Of a stretch of 64,000 nucleotides of DNA, positions 8,415 to 17,927 are shown piece after piece. This DNA is from Desulfofustis limnaeus (GTDB taxonomy: Bacteria > Desulfobacterota > Desulfobulbia > Desulfobulbales > Desulfocapsaceae): positions 2,552,501-2,616,500 of the forward strand of contig NZ_AP025516.1 in the NCBI RefSeq assembly GCF_023169885.1, read 5' to 3'. The position numbers and the translations under genes were made by a program. Each line of letters starts with the position of its first letter. Position 1 is the stretch's first letter. Under the pieces are notes generated by a model. It was not told where the DNA came from. It searched no databases and saw only the letters and a list, made by a program, of their open reading frames with translations.

Positions 8415-9260
8415 ATGAAACGCTTGCTGCCGCTCCTCTGGATCGCCCTTTTCTGCGTCTCGTGTGAAAACACCAATCTCCTGCTGCTCACCGACGCAGC
8501 CGGCGATGCGGTCGCCGCCGCAACCCTGACCGACGAGCAGATGCTCGATTTCTCCCGGCAGGCGGTCCAATCGCTCGATACCGAGCATCAGATCGCCCCG
8601 CAGACATCGTCCCACCACCGCCGCCTGCAGCGGCTGACCGCCGAACACGAAGAACACGACGGGCTGGCCTTCAATTATCGGGTGTACCTCTCCGACCAGA
8701 TCAACGCCTTCGCGCTGGCCGACGGCTCAATCAGGGTCTACAGCGGGCTGATGGAGTTGATGACCGACGAGGAACTGCTTTTCATCATCGGCCACGAGAT
8801 GGGCCATGTGGTACAGGAGCACTCCCGACGAAAGGTGGCCATGGCCTACGCCTCGCGCGCCTTGCGTAAGGGCCTTGCCTCTCAGGACAACGAAGTCGGC
8901 CAGATCGCCCGCTCGATTCTCGGCGGACTCGCCGAACAACTGGCCAATGCCCAGTTCTCTCAGCACGAGGAACGGCAGGCCGACGACTACGGCCTGCTAT
9001 TCCTGAAACACGCGGGGCGTGACCCGGCTGCCGCCGTCTCGGCGCTGGAAAAGCTCGCCGAGATGGCCCGCCGCCACACCATTCTGTCCAGTCATCCCGA
9101 TCCGGAGAGTCGAGCCAGACGGCTGGCGCAAGGTGGAGATCAGTTGGAAGATAAATCCGGCTCCTGGCTGTCGGCTATCCTCTCCTTCAGCGTGACCGTG
9201 ATAACTTGGTTTCTCGGGCTGCTCGGCTCACTGCTGCAGTGGCTCGGATTACTGCTCTGA
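8415..9260 (+). CDS. M48-family metallopeptidase lipoprotein
   Basis: 281 residues. The N-terminal signal sequence ends in a lipobox (LFCVSC, Cys17). The M48 zinc motif HEMGH is followed by the downstream zinc-ligand region EERQADDYG, the order found in BepA/LoiP and Oma1-like peptidases. Family members degrade or fold envelope proteins in the periplasm. The C-terminus has a further hydrophobic helix (LSFSVTVITWFLGLLGSLLQWLGLLL), which is unusual for a soluble periplasmic member and may anchor it again. The following small genes are close enough to be co-transcribed. Confidence 0.9.
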   Translation: MKRLLPLLWIALFCVSCENTNLLLLTDAAGDAVAAATLTDEQMLDFSRQAVQSLDTEHQIAPQTSSHHRRLQRLTAEHEEHDGLAFNYRVYLSDQINAFALADGSIRVYSGLMELMTDEELLFIIGHEMGHVVQEHSRRKVAMAYASRALRKGLASQDNEVGQIARSILGGLAEQLANAQFSQHEERQADDYGLLFLKHAGRDPAAAVSALEKLAEMARRHTILSSHPDPESRARRLAQGGDQLEDKSGSWLSAILSFSVTVITWFLGLLGSLLQWLGLLL

Positions 9261-9274
9261 GGAGAACCAGCGCC

Positions 9275-9397
9275 ATGAAGTCGTTTTGCGTCGCCATTGA
9301 CACCACCGGAGGCAAACCAAACGTCCGCCGGATTCCTCCGGGTCTCGGCACCACACCGACAAAACCGGCAAGAAAAATGACCAACAGCCATGACTGA
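9275..9397 (+). CDS. Possible 40-residue ORF between the M48 and GRAM-like genes
   Basis: The ATG at 9275 has GAGGAG 8 bp upstream. The frame encodes 40 residues and ends overlapping the next start. The product is Pro/Lys-rich, with no recognisable domain, and may only be a leader whose translation feeds ribosomes to the next gene. Coding support rests on the ribosome site alone. Confidence 0.25.
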   Translation: MKSFCVAIDTTGGKPNVRRIPPGLGTTPTKPARKMTNSHD

Positions 9398-9788
9398 ACA
9401 GCACTGGATGGAGGCCACCGAGCAGCCCCTCGGCTCCTGGGCGGTGTTTATCGGAGAAAACGGCCCACTGACTGACAAGATCACCGGCCGTCTTCACATC
9501 ACCAACCGCCACGTCTATTTCAAGACAGGCCTGCACCTCGAACCGCACGCCGGACTATTGACCGCCGGCGGCCGCTTCGATTATCACGCCGACGTCGTCC
9601 CGCCGTTCCAGATCCTTGACGAGGTGGTGAAGATCCCCAGGGACCGGATCAATCGGGTGTCCACTTCACGTCACCGATTCTTTCTGCAGTCACTGCACCT
9701 GCATCTCGACAACGGCGACGAGATCGTCTTCCGATTCGGCATTCACCCCGTCGGCCGAGCCGCCGCTTTGCTTGCCGGGCAGCCGTGA
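9390..9788 (+). CDS. GRAM-domain-like cytosolic protein
   Basis: 132 residues. The pattern GKITGRLHITNRHVYFKTG ... FQILDEVVKIPRDRINRVST ... LHLHLDNGDEIVFRFG is the beta-strand order of bacterial GRAM/PH-like domains, which often bind lipids or act as stress-related scaffolds. No signal peptide or catalytic motif is seen. It lies downstream of the M48 protease on the same strand. The assignment is a fold-level guess. Confidence 0.65.
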   Translation: MTEQHWMEATEQPLGSWAVFIGENGPLTDKITGRLHITNRHVYFKTGLHLEPHAGLLTAGGRFDYHADVVPPFQILDEVVKIPRDRINRVSTSRHRFFLQSLHLHLDNGDEIVFRFGIHPVGRAAALLAGQP

Positions 9789-9956
9789 CAAGCTTTCACG
9801 GTTCGCTTTTTCGCGTACGACAGAACATCGCGGCACTGGGGATCGCGCGGCACTGATCCACCCCGTTTTTTTCGTTGGCTCCCGATTGGCATTTTGTTAC
9901 TATGCACAAAACAGACCAACCGTCCCGCGGTGGGACAACGCATCATGAGGACCGCG

Positions 9957-10754
9957 ATGAAGATCATCAAAATCTGGGCCATCACCTTTTCCCCCACCCG
10001 CACCTCCAAGAAATCAATCGAGGCGCTGGCCGCGGGGATCACCGGTGTTCCGTGCGAAACCATTGACCTGACCTATCCCGGCAAGACACACCACCAGGAG
10101 TTCGGCCCAGACGAACTGGTTATTTTCGGCGTACCGGTTTACGCCGGTCGCGTCGCCCCCATGGCCGTCCAGCGTCTGGCCGCGCTCAAGGGTAACAATA
10201 CCCCGGCGGTCGTCTCGGTAACCTACGGCAATCGAGCCTACGAAGACGCCTTGGTGGAACTTCGCGACCTGGCCCGCCAGACTTCGTTCAAGCCCATCAG
10301 CGCCTGCGCCTTCATCGGCGAACACTCCTACTCTGGGGCAGACACGCCGATCGCACCGGGTCGACCGGACTCGGCAGACCTGTCGGCCGCCGCCTCGTTC
10401 GGCAGCCTCATCGGCGCCAAGCTGGCGGCGCTGGCAACGCCGGATGATACCGCCTGCCCGGAGATACCGGGCAATGTTCCGTACAGGGATGGCGTCGGGC
10501 CGATGCCCTGCACCCCGACCCTGCTCGAGGACGCCTGCACCCAGTGTGGAACCTGTGTCGATTCCTGCCCTTCCGGCGCTGTTTCTCTGCAGGAGCGGAT
10601 CATCATCGATAAGAGTTCATGCATCCTCTGTTGCGCCTGCGTCAAAAACTGTCCGGAAAAAGCGCTGATGATCGATTTCGAACCGCTCAACCAACGGCGT
10701 CGGGCCATGGCCGAACAGCTGACGCAACGCCGGGAGCCGGAACTGTACCTCTAG
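9957..10754 (+). CDS. EFR1-type flavodoxin-ferredoxin fusion protein
   Basis: 265 residues from the ATG at 9957 (AGGA 7 bp upstream); the ATG at 9945 is an alternative. The N-terminal 150 residues form a flavodoxin-like fold with the FMN-loop sequence TFSPTRTSK and VFGVPVYAGRVAP. The C-terminal 70 residues carry two 4Fe-4S motifs, CTQCGTCVDSCP and CILCCACVKNCP. The combination matches the EFR1 family of clostridia and deltaproteobacteria. These are presumed low-potential electron carriers in the cytoplasm, with the partner unknown. The last 68 bp overlap the convergent antiporter gene. Confidence 0.88.
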   Translation: MKIIKIWAITFSPTRTSKKSIEALAAGITGVPCETIDLTYPGKTHHQEFGPDELVIFGVPVYAGRVAPMAVQRLAALKGNNTPAVVSVTYGNRAYEDALVELRDLARQTSFKPISACAFIGEHSYSGADTPIAPGRPDSADLSAAASFGSLIGAKLAALATPDDTACPEIPGNVPYRDGVGPMPCTPTLLEDACTQCGTCVDSCPSGAVSLQERIIIDKSSCILCCACVKNCPEKALMIDFEPLNQRRRAMAEQLTQRREPELYL

Positions 10755-12534
10755 ACAGCCCGATGATCTTCCAGCCGGCCCTCGGCGACAACGTGCTTCC
10801 CCCAGTCACCGGATAAGCGCGTTTTCCTGGATCGATGGCGAACAGCGGGATACGCTGGTTCTGATTCTGCCGCAGGTAAGCTTCATAAGAATAATCACCC
10901 GTCAGAGGTGTGGTTTTCATCTTCGCGCCAGCGGCCAGGAGCCGGCATAACTCGTCCCGGGTCAGCGACTCCTCAAACAGCGGCTCGCCGCCGTGTTGAA
11001 TGGCCACCTTATCCTGCCGTATTCGGTTCGCAGACTGCCGGTTCCTAATGGTATAGATGTTACCGGGTCCGAATTCCAACCGATAGTACCTGGCTGCCAA
11101 GGCATTGAGGTCATTGCTTGCCGAGAGCGCCAAGAGACCGCCGACCCCGGACAGATCGAGATGGTTCTCGGCGTGTACCGATACCACATTACCCCAATAG
11201 GTCCGCACCCCCTGCATATTCGCTGCCTTGATGTTTTCCCAGGACTGGTCCGCAACGATGGTTCTGATTCCGTTTTTTTGCAGGGTTTCGGCAATGGCCC
11301 GGGCCAGGCCATCGGCACCGACAATGAGAAACCCATTGGGCTCCGGCTCGGCCACCTGGAGCCATTTGGCAATCGGCCCGGCGGTGAGGCTCTGCAGCAG
11401 CACGGTGCCGATGATCACCATAAAGGCCAGAGGAACCATGTGGGTGGCCTCCGGATAACCCGCCTCCTCGAGACGGATGGCGAACAAGGCGGAGATGGCC
11501 GCCGCAACGATTCCCCGCGGTGCGATCCAGGACAGCAGATGCCGCTCGGCCATGGTCAATTTCGACCCGATTGCTGAAATTTGCGCGGTCAGCGGCCGGG
11601 ACAAGAATTGGATAACGGCGAAGACCGCCACCGACGACCAGCCGAGTCCCACGAATGCTGCCATGTCCATCCGAGCTGCCAGAATGATGAAGAGCATTGA
11701 TATGAGCAGCACGCTGAGGCTTTCCTTGAAATCAAGGATCTCATCGATATGCACGTCTTTCATGTTGCCCAGCAAGATCCCCATCACCGTCACTGAAAGC
11801 AGGCCGGATTCAGCTTCCAGTGCATTGGACAAGGCGAAGACACCGCACACCAGGGCCAGCGCCGTGAAATTGTGCAGGTACTGGGGAACCCAGTGCCGGC
11901 GCAGAGCGCTCCCGAGCAGGTAGCCGACGCTGCCGCCCAACACGAAACCGATGACCAGGATTTTGCCAAAGACGATGAGACTGGCCAGCACCTCCGCCTG
12001 CTCCGCTCCGCTCACGATGAACTGATAGACGAGAACGGCCAGGGTGGCGCCAATGGGGTCGATGAGAATCCCTTCCCAGCGCAGGATATGCGCCACGTGC
12101 TCCTTTGGTCGCACCGTGCGCAGCATGGGGACGATCACCGTCGGCCCGGTGACCACCATAATCGCCCCGAACAAGAACGCAATTTCCCAGGAAAAACCGA
12201 GCAACCAGCGCACCGCCACAGCGGTAATCAGCCAGGTGATCGCCGTACCGACGGTGATCAGGTTGCGAATGACCTTTTCAATGCCGCGTATCTCCTGGAA
12301 TTTGAGGGTCAACCCGCCTTCGAAGAGGATCACGGCGACCGCCAGAGATATGAAGGGAAACAGCAGATCGCCAAACAGGTGGTCCGGGCGCAGCCATCCC
12401 AGGACAGGTCCGGCCACAATGCCACAAAGCAGCAAAAATAAAATGGCCGGCAACCGCAACCGCCAGGCGATCCACTGGCACCCCATACCAGTCAGCAGTA
12501 TGGCGGATAGTGCCAGCAACTCATAGTCATGCAT
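10687..12534 (-). CDS. CPA1-type cation:proton antiporter with C-terminal nucleotide-binding domain
   Basis: 615 residues. About 12 hydrophobic segments occupy residues 1-390, with the Na+/H+ exchanger core (GPTVIVPMLRTVRPKEHVAHILRWEGILIDPIGA, where the Asp is the expected ion-binding residue). A cytosolic Rossmann part follows (GFLIVGADGLARAIAETLQKNGIRTIVADQSWENI), a degenerate TrkA-N-like domain for regulation by nucleotide. It would exchange Na+ or K+ for H+ at the inner membrane. The 3' end overlaps the ferredoxin gene tail to tail by 68 bp. Confidence 0.88.
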   Translation of the reverse strand: MHDYELLALSAILLTGMGCQWIAWRLRLPAILFLLLCGIVAGPVLGWLRPDHLFGDLLFPFISLAVAVILFEGGLTLKFQEIRGIEKVIRNLITVGTAITWLITAVAVRWLLGFSWEIAFLFGAIMVVTGPTVIVPMLRTVRPKEHVAHILRWEGILIDPIGATLAVLVYQFIVSGAEQAEVLASLIVFGKILVIGFVLGGSVGYLLGSALRRHWVPQYLHNFTALALVCGVFALSNALEAESGLLSVTVMGILLGNMKDVHIDEILDFKESLSVLLISMLFIILAARMDMAAFVGLGWSSVAVFAVIQFLSRPLTAQISAIGSKLTMAERHLLSWIAPRGIVAAAISALFAIRLEEAGYPEATHMVPLAFMVIIGTVLLQSLTAGPIAKWLQVAEPEPNGFLIVGADGLARAIAETLQKNGIRTIVADQSWENIKAANMQGVRTYWGNVVSVHAENHLDLSGVGGLLALSASNDLNALAARYYRLEFGPGNIYTIRNRQSANRIRQDKVAIQHGGEPLFEESLTRDELCRLLAAGAKMKTTPLTGDYSYEAYLRQNQNQRIPLFAIDPGKRAYPVTGGSTLSPRAGWKIIGLSRGTVPAPGVASAVRPWPDAVG

Positions 12535-12569
12535 CGCCCCTCCTCCTCACCCGGTAAGGGCTCAAAACA

Positions 12570-12728
12570 TCATTCGCCGTTCTTCCTTGCACCTGGTTCC
12601 CTCTCTTTTTTTTCTTTCTTTTTATGGTGATACCGTACGAACACAACAATCAGATAGGCCGGCACCAGAAGGAGCAGGACAACGAATAGAATCGGGACGA
12701 GCAGCTGCATTACCTGTGGCGTCAGCAT
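12570..12728 (-). CDS. Small single-pass membrane protein upstream of the antiporter
   Basis: 52 residues from the ATG at 12728. One transmembrane helix (LLVPILFVVLLLLVPAYLIV) is followed by a strongly basic tail (YHHKKKEKKEREPGARKNGE). It lies 36 bp before the antiporter start on the same strand, so the two probably share an mRNA. It could be a small accessory subunit, but I recognise no family. A longer reading to 12797 is less likely. Confidence 0.5.
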   Translation of the reverse strand: MLTPQVMQLLVPILFVVLLLLVPAYLIVVFVRYHHKKKEKKEREPGARKNGE

Positions 12729-13281
12729 GGATGTTGTCAGCAGAAAACGGATTCCAATCTGTTCATCAGGCACTCCCGAACGATACCGACCGGCCAAACA
12801 ACCCGGCGGATTGCATCTTCATAGCGGGCCTGACAGACGTTGGCACCACCGCGCTATCCGTCACTATAACACCGGTAATGCAGCAGGCAACGTCCCAGAA
12901 GTACGCGTGTCGGCAAAACACAGCGCCAGGAAAACGACCGGCGTGAGCGCGACCGTTTCCGCTCAGCCGATGCCGATTCGCAACCTTCACCTGACAAAGT
13001 CAAGCTGTTTTACCCTTACCGTGTCGGTCGTTTAGCCCTACTTGTCCGTAAGCCTTTTCCCTACATTATTTTATAGCAATTACAAATAGATAATCGGTTT
13101 TCGTTATTCTTCGTAGGAATTTGGAAAAGTGTTGTCTCCAAGCCACAAGCTGCTATGCTTTTTCCATTCCAGGCAGATAATTATCCAATTTCAAAGAAAA
13201 AGCCCGCTCCCGCAGAAATCTAGTCGCCGCTTTACGGGAATGGGGAATCCACCGGAAAAAATCAAACGGAGGAAAGAGCAC
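12729..13281. other. Intergenic region upstream of fdnGHI
   Basis: 553 bp without a convincing gene. The last 230 bp are clearly more AT-rich (ATTATTTTATAGCAATTACAAATAG at 13062-13086) and probably hold the fdn promoter. I saw no clear regulator palindrome. A small ORF reading on the minus strand (12766-12990) lacks a ribosome site. Confidence 0.4.
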
Positions 13282-16200
13282 ATGAAGCTGACCAGGAGAG
13301 GATTTCTGTCCATGTCAGGAGCGATCGGTTCCGGGGTAGCCCTGTCTACCCTCGGCATCGACCTGTCGGCCCTGAAAGCGCATGCCGCCGAACTGACCAA
13401 GATGGACAGAATGAAGATGGCCACCCAGACCACCAGCATCTGTTGTTATTGTTCTGTCGGATGCGGGCTGATCTGCAGTGTCGACAAACTAACCGGAGAG
13501 ATCATCAATATTGAAGGTGATCCCGAGCACCCGATCAGCGAAGGATCCCTGTGCTCGAAAGGGGCCGGACTGTTCGGCCTGACCGCGGCCAACGAGCACC
13601 GGTTGAAAAAAGTGCTGTATCGCGCTCCGAAAAGTGACCGGTGGGAGGAAAAAGAGTGGGACTGGGCCATCCAAAGAATCGCCCGACTGGTCAAGGACAC
13701 TCGCGACGCCGACTTCATCACACACAATGACCAAGGGCAAATGGTCAACCGGGTGGAAAGCATTGGCCATTACGGGACCTCCAACATCGGCAACGAGGAG
13801 TGCTGGGCTCTCAGTGTCGCCTGTCGGGCCATGGGCCTCGTCTACATCGATCACCAGGCGAGGATCTGACACAGCCCGTCCGTATCGGCTCTGGGAGAGT
13901 CGTTTGGCCGCGGTTCAATGACCAATCACTACATCGATTTGAAAAACAGTGATTGTATCCTGATCATGGGCAGCAATGCTGCCGAGAATCACCCGATAGC
14001 TTTCAAATGGATTCTTCGGGCCCGCGATCGCGGCGCCAAGATCATCCATGTGGACCCCCGCTTCACCAGGACATCAGCCCGCTGCGACTATCATGTACCG
14101 CTCCGTTCGGGTACTGATATCGCTTTTCTCGGCGGGATGATCAAACATATCATCGACAACAACCTGATTCACGAGGAGTACGTCAAATATTACACCAACG
14201 CGGCGATGATCGTCGGCCCGGGTTTTACTTTCGAAGATGGGCTGTTTTCCGGCTATGACCCGGAAAAACGCTCCTACAACAAGGAAACCTGGTCCGTGGT
14301 CAAGGACACCGACGGTATTCCGCTCCGGGATTACTCCCTGCAGGACCCGCGCTGCGTCTATCAGCAGTTAAAAAAACATTACGACCGCTACACCATCGAC
14401 AAGGTCTCCTCCATCACCGGTGTGTCCCCGGAGAACCTGCTCCAGGTTTACAACGAATACGGAGCGACCGGCGCCAAGGACAAGGCCGGGACCGAATGCT
14501 ACGCCCTCGGGTGGACGCACCACACGGTCGGCAGCCAGATCATCCGGACCATGGCGATCATCCAGCTGCTGCTCGGCAACATGGGTATCTGCGGCGGCGG
14601 CATCAATGCCCTGCGCGGCGAGCCGAACGTTCAAGGATCAACCGACCACGCCATCCTCTACAATATCCTGCCCGGCTATTTGAAGATGCCGACGGCGTCG
14701 GTCCAGTCTCTGTCCTACTACCTGGAGAAATACACCACCACCTCCAACGATCCTCAATCGGCCAACTGGTATCAGAATTACCCCAAATACGCCGTCAGTT
14801 TTCTCAAGGCGGTATGGGGCGACCAGGCCACAGCCGCCAACGAGTTCGGTTATAACTGGCTGCCGAAGATGGACGACGGTAAGCACTACTCGATCATGCA
14901 TTTGTTCGACAAGATGTACGAGGGTAGCATCAAAGGATTTTTCGCCTGGGGCAGCAATGTGGCGGTCAGTTCACCAAACACCAACAAGGTCAGGAAGGCG
15001 CTGGCCAAACTGCAATGGATGGTCAACGTCAATATCTTCGACAACGAGACCGCCTCCTTCTGGCACGGCCCCGGCGTCGATCCGAAAAGCGTCGACACCG
15101 AGGTCTTCCTGCTGCCGGCCGCGGCGAGCATGGAGAAAGAGGGCAGCCAGAGCAATTCGGGACGCTGGGTGCAATGGCGTTACCAGGCAGGAAGACCGCC
15201 CGGTGAAGCCATCTCCGACGGGGACATCACCATGCGCATCATAGACGCGCTCCGCGAGCTCTACCGCCAGGAAGGCGGGGCCTTCCCAGCCCCGATCCTG
15301 AACCTGAAATGGGACTACCGCGACCCGTTCGGACGGTTCAACGTGGTCAAGATGGCCAAGCTGATCAACGGCCATTACACCCGTGAAGTCGTCATCGAAG
15401 ACCCGGTCGGAGGGTCCCGTGAGGTGAACAAGAAAGGAGAGCTGGTGCCGACCTTTGGCAAATTGATGGCCGACGGCTCGACCGCAAGCGGCAACTGGCT
15501 GATGAGCGGCAGCTTCGACCAGAAGGGTGAAAACAAGATGCAGAAGCGCGGCAAGGACGATCCGACCGGTCTCGGTCTATATCCAGAGTGGTCGTTCGCC
15601 TGGCCCTTGAATCGACGCATCATTTACAACCGCGCCTCCTGCGATCCTGCCGGCAAACCCTACAACCCGAAGAGAAAGCTCCTCGAGTGGACGGGAGAAA
15701 AATGGGTGGGCGATGTCCCCGACGGCCCGTGGCCGCCGCTCGCAGATCGGGAGAAAGGCAAGCTGCCCTTTATCATGAAGGCCGACGGCGTCGGCTCTCT
15801 GTTCGGACCGGGCATGGTCGAGGGACCGTTCCCCGAACATTACGAGCCGCTGGAAGGCCCGCTCGAAGAAAACCCGCTTTCCGGACAACGGCTCAATCCG
15901 GCGGTCTACCTCTTCCAGAGCGACCTGGACAAGGTGGCCAACGCCGACCAGAACTACCCCTATGTCTGTACCACCTATTCCTGTACCGAGCACTGGTGCA
16001 CCGGCTTTACCCGATGGCAGCCGTGGCTGCTGGAGATGCAGCCGGAGGCCTACCTGGAAATCGGCGAGGCCCTGGCGCAACAGCTGGGTATCGCCAACGG
16101 CAGCCGGGTCAAGGTCACCTCAATCCGTGGCGAGGTCCAATGCGTGGCCATGGTGACCAAACGGCTGCGACCGTTTACGGTGGAGGGAAAGGTAGTTCAT

Positions 16201-16347
16201 GAGGTCGGTATGCCGTTCAACTACGGATGGCGGTACCCCGAAGGCGCGGCCGACGCTTCGGCAAACTTCTTGACGCCCGCGGTGGGATGTCCGAACACGT
16301 TCTGCCCCGAGTTCAAGGCTTTCATGGTCAACGTCAGCAAGGCGTAA
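13282..16347 (+). CDS. fdnG: Formate dehydrogenase catalytic subunit, selenoprotein, Tat-exported
   Basis: One gene read through an in-frame TGA at 13867-13869 as selenocysteine 196, giving 1021 residues. The residues around the UGA (HQARI-Sec-HSPSV...FGRGSMTNH) match the active site of E. coli FdnG, also Sec196. The start at 13282 has GGAGGAAAG upstream. A twin-arginine signal (TRRGFLSM) sends the folded protein to the periplasm. The 4Fe-4S ligands are C54, C57, C61 and C91. The bis-MGD molybdenum or tungsten domains follow, with the dinucleotide-binding C-terminal domain from about residue 890. It oxidises formate to CO2 and passes electrons to FdnH. Annotation tools would split it at the UGA. 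Confidence 0.95.
13886..13902 (+). promoter_or_regulatory. Bacterial SECIS-like hairpin for the fdnG UGA
   Basis: Starting 16 nt after the UGA, CGGCUC pairs with GAGUCG (one G-U pair) around a 5-nt loop UGGGA. The position and size match the SelB-binding minihelix of bacterial SECIS elements, which lies inside the coding region. The loop differs from the E. coli fdhF loop, as SECIS loops often do between lineages. Confidence 0.6.
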
Positions 16348-16359
16348 GGGGGTGAGAAG

Positions 16360-17157
16360 ATGAAACAAGAACTAATCAAACTGATCGATCTGTCACGCTG
16401 CACCGCTTGCCGGGGCTGCCAGGTCGCCTGCAAGCAATGGAACGAGCTTCCCGCCTCGGAGACCCACAACTTCGGGAGTTACCAGAATCCGCCGGACCTG
16501 GAGTGGAACACTTGGACCCTGATCAGGTTCCAGGAGTATGTCGATGCACAGGGAAGACTTCAATGGCTGTTCCGCAAGGATGGCTGCATGCACTGCACCG
16601 ATGCCGGCTGCGTCAAGGTCTGCCCCACCCAGGCCCTGTTCCACACGGAATTCGGCACGGTTGCGCTGAACACCGACAAATGCATCGGCTGCAAGCTGTG
16701 CATCTTCGCCTGCCCCTTCAACGTCCCGCGTTTTGACGAGGAAACCAAGAAAATCAGCAAGTGCGATCTCTGCCAGAGCCGGTTGCAAGCCGGTCAGCCT
16801 CCTGCCTGTGTCCTCTCCTGCCCTACCGGGGCGTTGCAGATCGGCGCTAAGGACGCTATGCTGGCCGCAGCACACCGCCGGGTCAGGGAATTGGGTGGTG
16901 ACGCCTCCGTCTATGGCGAACAATTCGTCGAGGGAACGCATGTGGTCTATGTGCTCCCGGAAAAGGCCGAGGTCTTTGAGAAACTGCCAGCAAAACCGGA
17001 GATTCCCACGTCAATCATGGTCTGGAAAGACATCCTCAAGCCGGCCGGCTTGCTGGCTGCCGGTACCGTCGTGGCCGGCGCTTTCCTCCACTACATCACC
17101 CACGGACCAAAGAATCCGGAAGAAGAGATCAATCAGGAAGGAGGTACGCAGATATGA
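16360..17157 (+). CDS. fdnH: Formate dehydrogenase iron-sulfur (beta) subunit
   Basis: 265 residues. Four ferredoxin-type cysteine clusters are visible: CTACRGCQVACK, CMHCTDAGCVKVCP, CIGCKLCIFACP and CDLCQSRLQAGQPPACVLSCP. These would hold four 4Fe-4S clusters as in FdnH. A C-terminal transmembrane helix (ILKPAGLLAAGTVVAGAFLHYI) anchors it to the periplasmic face of the inner membrane. It starts 12 bp after fdnG and its stop overlaps the fdnI start, so the three subunits are co-translated. No signal peptide is present, and export presumably rides on FdnG. Confidence 0.95.
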   Translation: MKQELIKLIDLSRCTACRGCQVACKQWNELPASETHNFGSYQNPPDLEWNTWTLIRFQEYVDAQGRLQWLFRKDGCMHCTDAGCVKVCPTQALFHTEFGTVALNTDKCIGCKLCIFACPFNVPRFDEETKKISKCDLCQSRLQAGQPPACVLSCPTGALQIGAKDAMLAAAHRRVRELGGDASVYGEQFVEGTHVVYVLPEKAEVFEKLPAKPEIPTSIMVWKDILKPAGLLAAGTVVAGAFLHYITHGPKNPEEEINQEGGTQI

Positions 17158-17819
17158 ACAAGGTAATGATTAAGGCCACCGGCCCGTTCGAGCGCATCGT
17201 CCACTGGTGTCTGGCCATCTCCTGCCTGATTCTCTGCGCATCCGGTATGGTGATGATGTACCATTCGCTGCAGGGCTTCGGCACGCTGGTCGGAGGCATG
17301 GCCGCGGTCAAGACGATTCACAATTACTCCGGCGTCTTTTTTGCCGTCAGCCTCTTCTTGGCGCTGCTTGTCTGGTGGAAAGAAGCGGGCATGTTCAGTT
17401 CACCGGAGGACTGGCAATGGTTCAAGGTCGCCGGCGGTTATCTGTGGAAGGTGGATCAGATGCCGGAAATCGGTAAATACAACCCGGGACAGAAATTGTT
17501 CTTTCTCACCATCGTCATCTTCGGCACGGGGATGGTTGTTTCTGGATTTTTCATGTGGTTCCCCCTCGGTTACGAGCCGGGCCTGATCCGATTCATGTAC
17601 GTCCTGCACGCACTTGGTTTCGTGATTATCTTCGCGTTCTTCTGGGTCCATCTCTACCTGGTCACTCTCGGCGCACCCGGCTCCGCCTCGGCGATGTTCA
17701 CCGGCTGGGTCAGCAAGGGATGGGCGCGGACCCAGCATCCGAAATGGTTGCGGGAGATGGAGGAAAAAGGGACACTGGTTGTCTACGGCAAGAAAGGGCA
17801 ATCCGGGCGTCATTGTTAG
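17154..17819 (+). CDS. fdnI: Formate dehydrogenase cytochrome b (gamma) subunit
   Basis: 221 residues with four hydrophobic segments (around residues 16-36, 55-75, 110-130 and 150-170). The histidines expected to bind two b haems lie in RIVHWCLA, KTIHNYSG, VLHALG and WVHLYLV. It transfers electrons from FdnH to quinone in the membrane. An AGGAGG lies 8 bp before the ATG, inside the end of fdnH. The C-terminal tail is cytoplasmic and basic. Confidence 0.95.
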   Translation: MNKVMIKATGPFERIVHWCLAISCLILCASGMVMMYHSLQGFGTLVGGMAAVKTIHNYSGVFFAVSLFLALLVWWKEAGMFSSPEDWQWFKVAGGYLWKVDQMPEIGKYNPGQKLFFLTIVIFGTGMVVSGFFMWFPLGYEPGLIRFMYVLHALGFVIIFAFFWVHLYLVTLGAPGSASAMFTGWVSKGWARTQHPKWLREMEEKGTLVVYGKKGQSGRHC

Positions 17820-17857
17820 CGACCACAAGAAGGATCATTTTTCTCAGAAAGACAATT

Positions 17858-17885
17858 GTCGGGCGCGGATCGATCCGCGCCCGAC
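17858..17885. other. Perfect 28-bp palindrome between fdnI and fdhE
   Basis: GTCGGGCGCGGATC is followed directly by its exact inverse complement GATCCGCGCCCGAC. In RNA this forms a very GC-rich hairpin. No U-run follows, so it is not a standard intrinsic terminator. It could reduce transcription into fdhE or protect the 3' end of the fdnGHI message. A protein-binding palindrome is also possible. Confidence 0.6.
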
Positions 17886-17927
17886 ACCCCGGTTGGCGAT
17901 ACCGGCCTGACGATGAAGGAATAGGAA

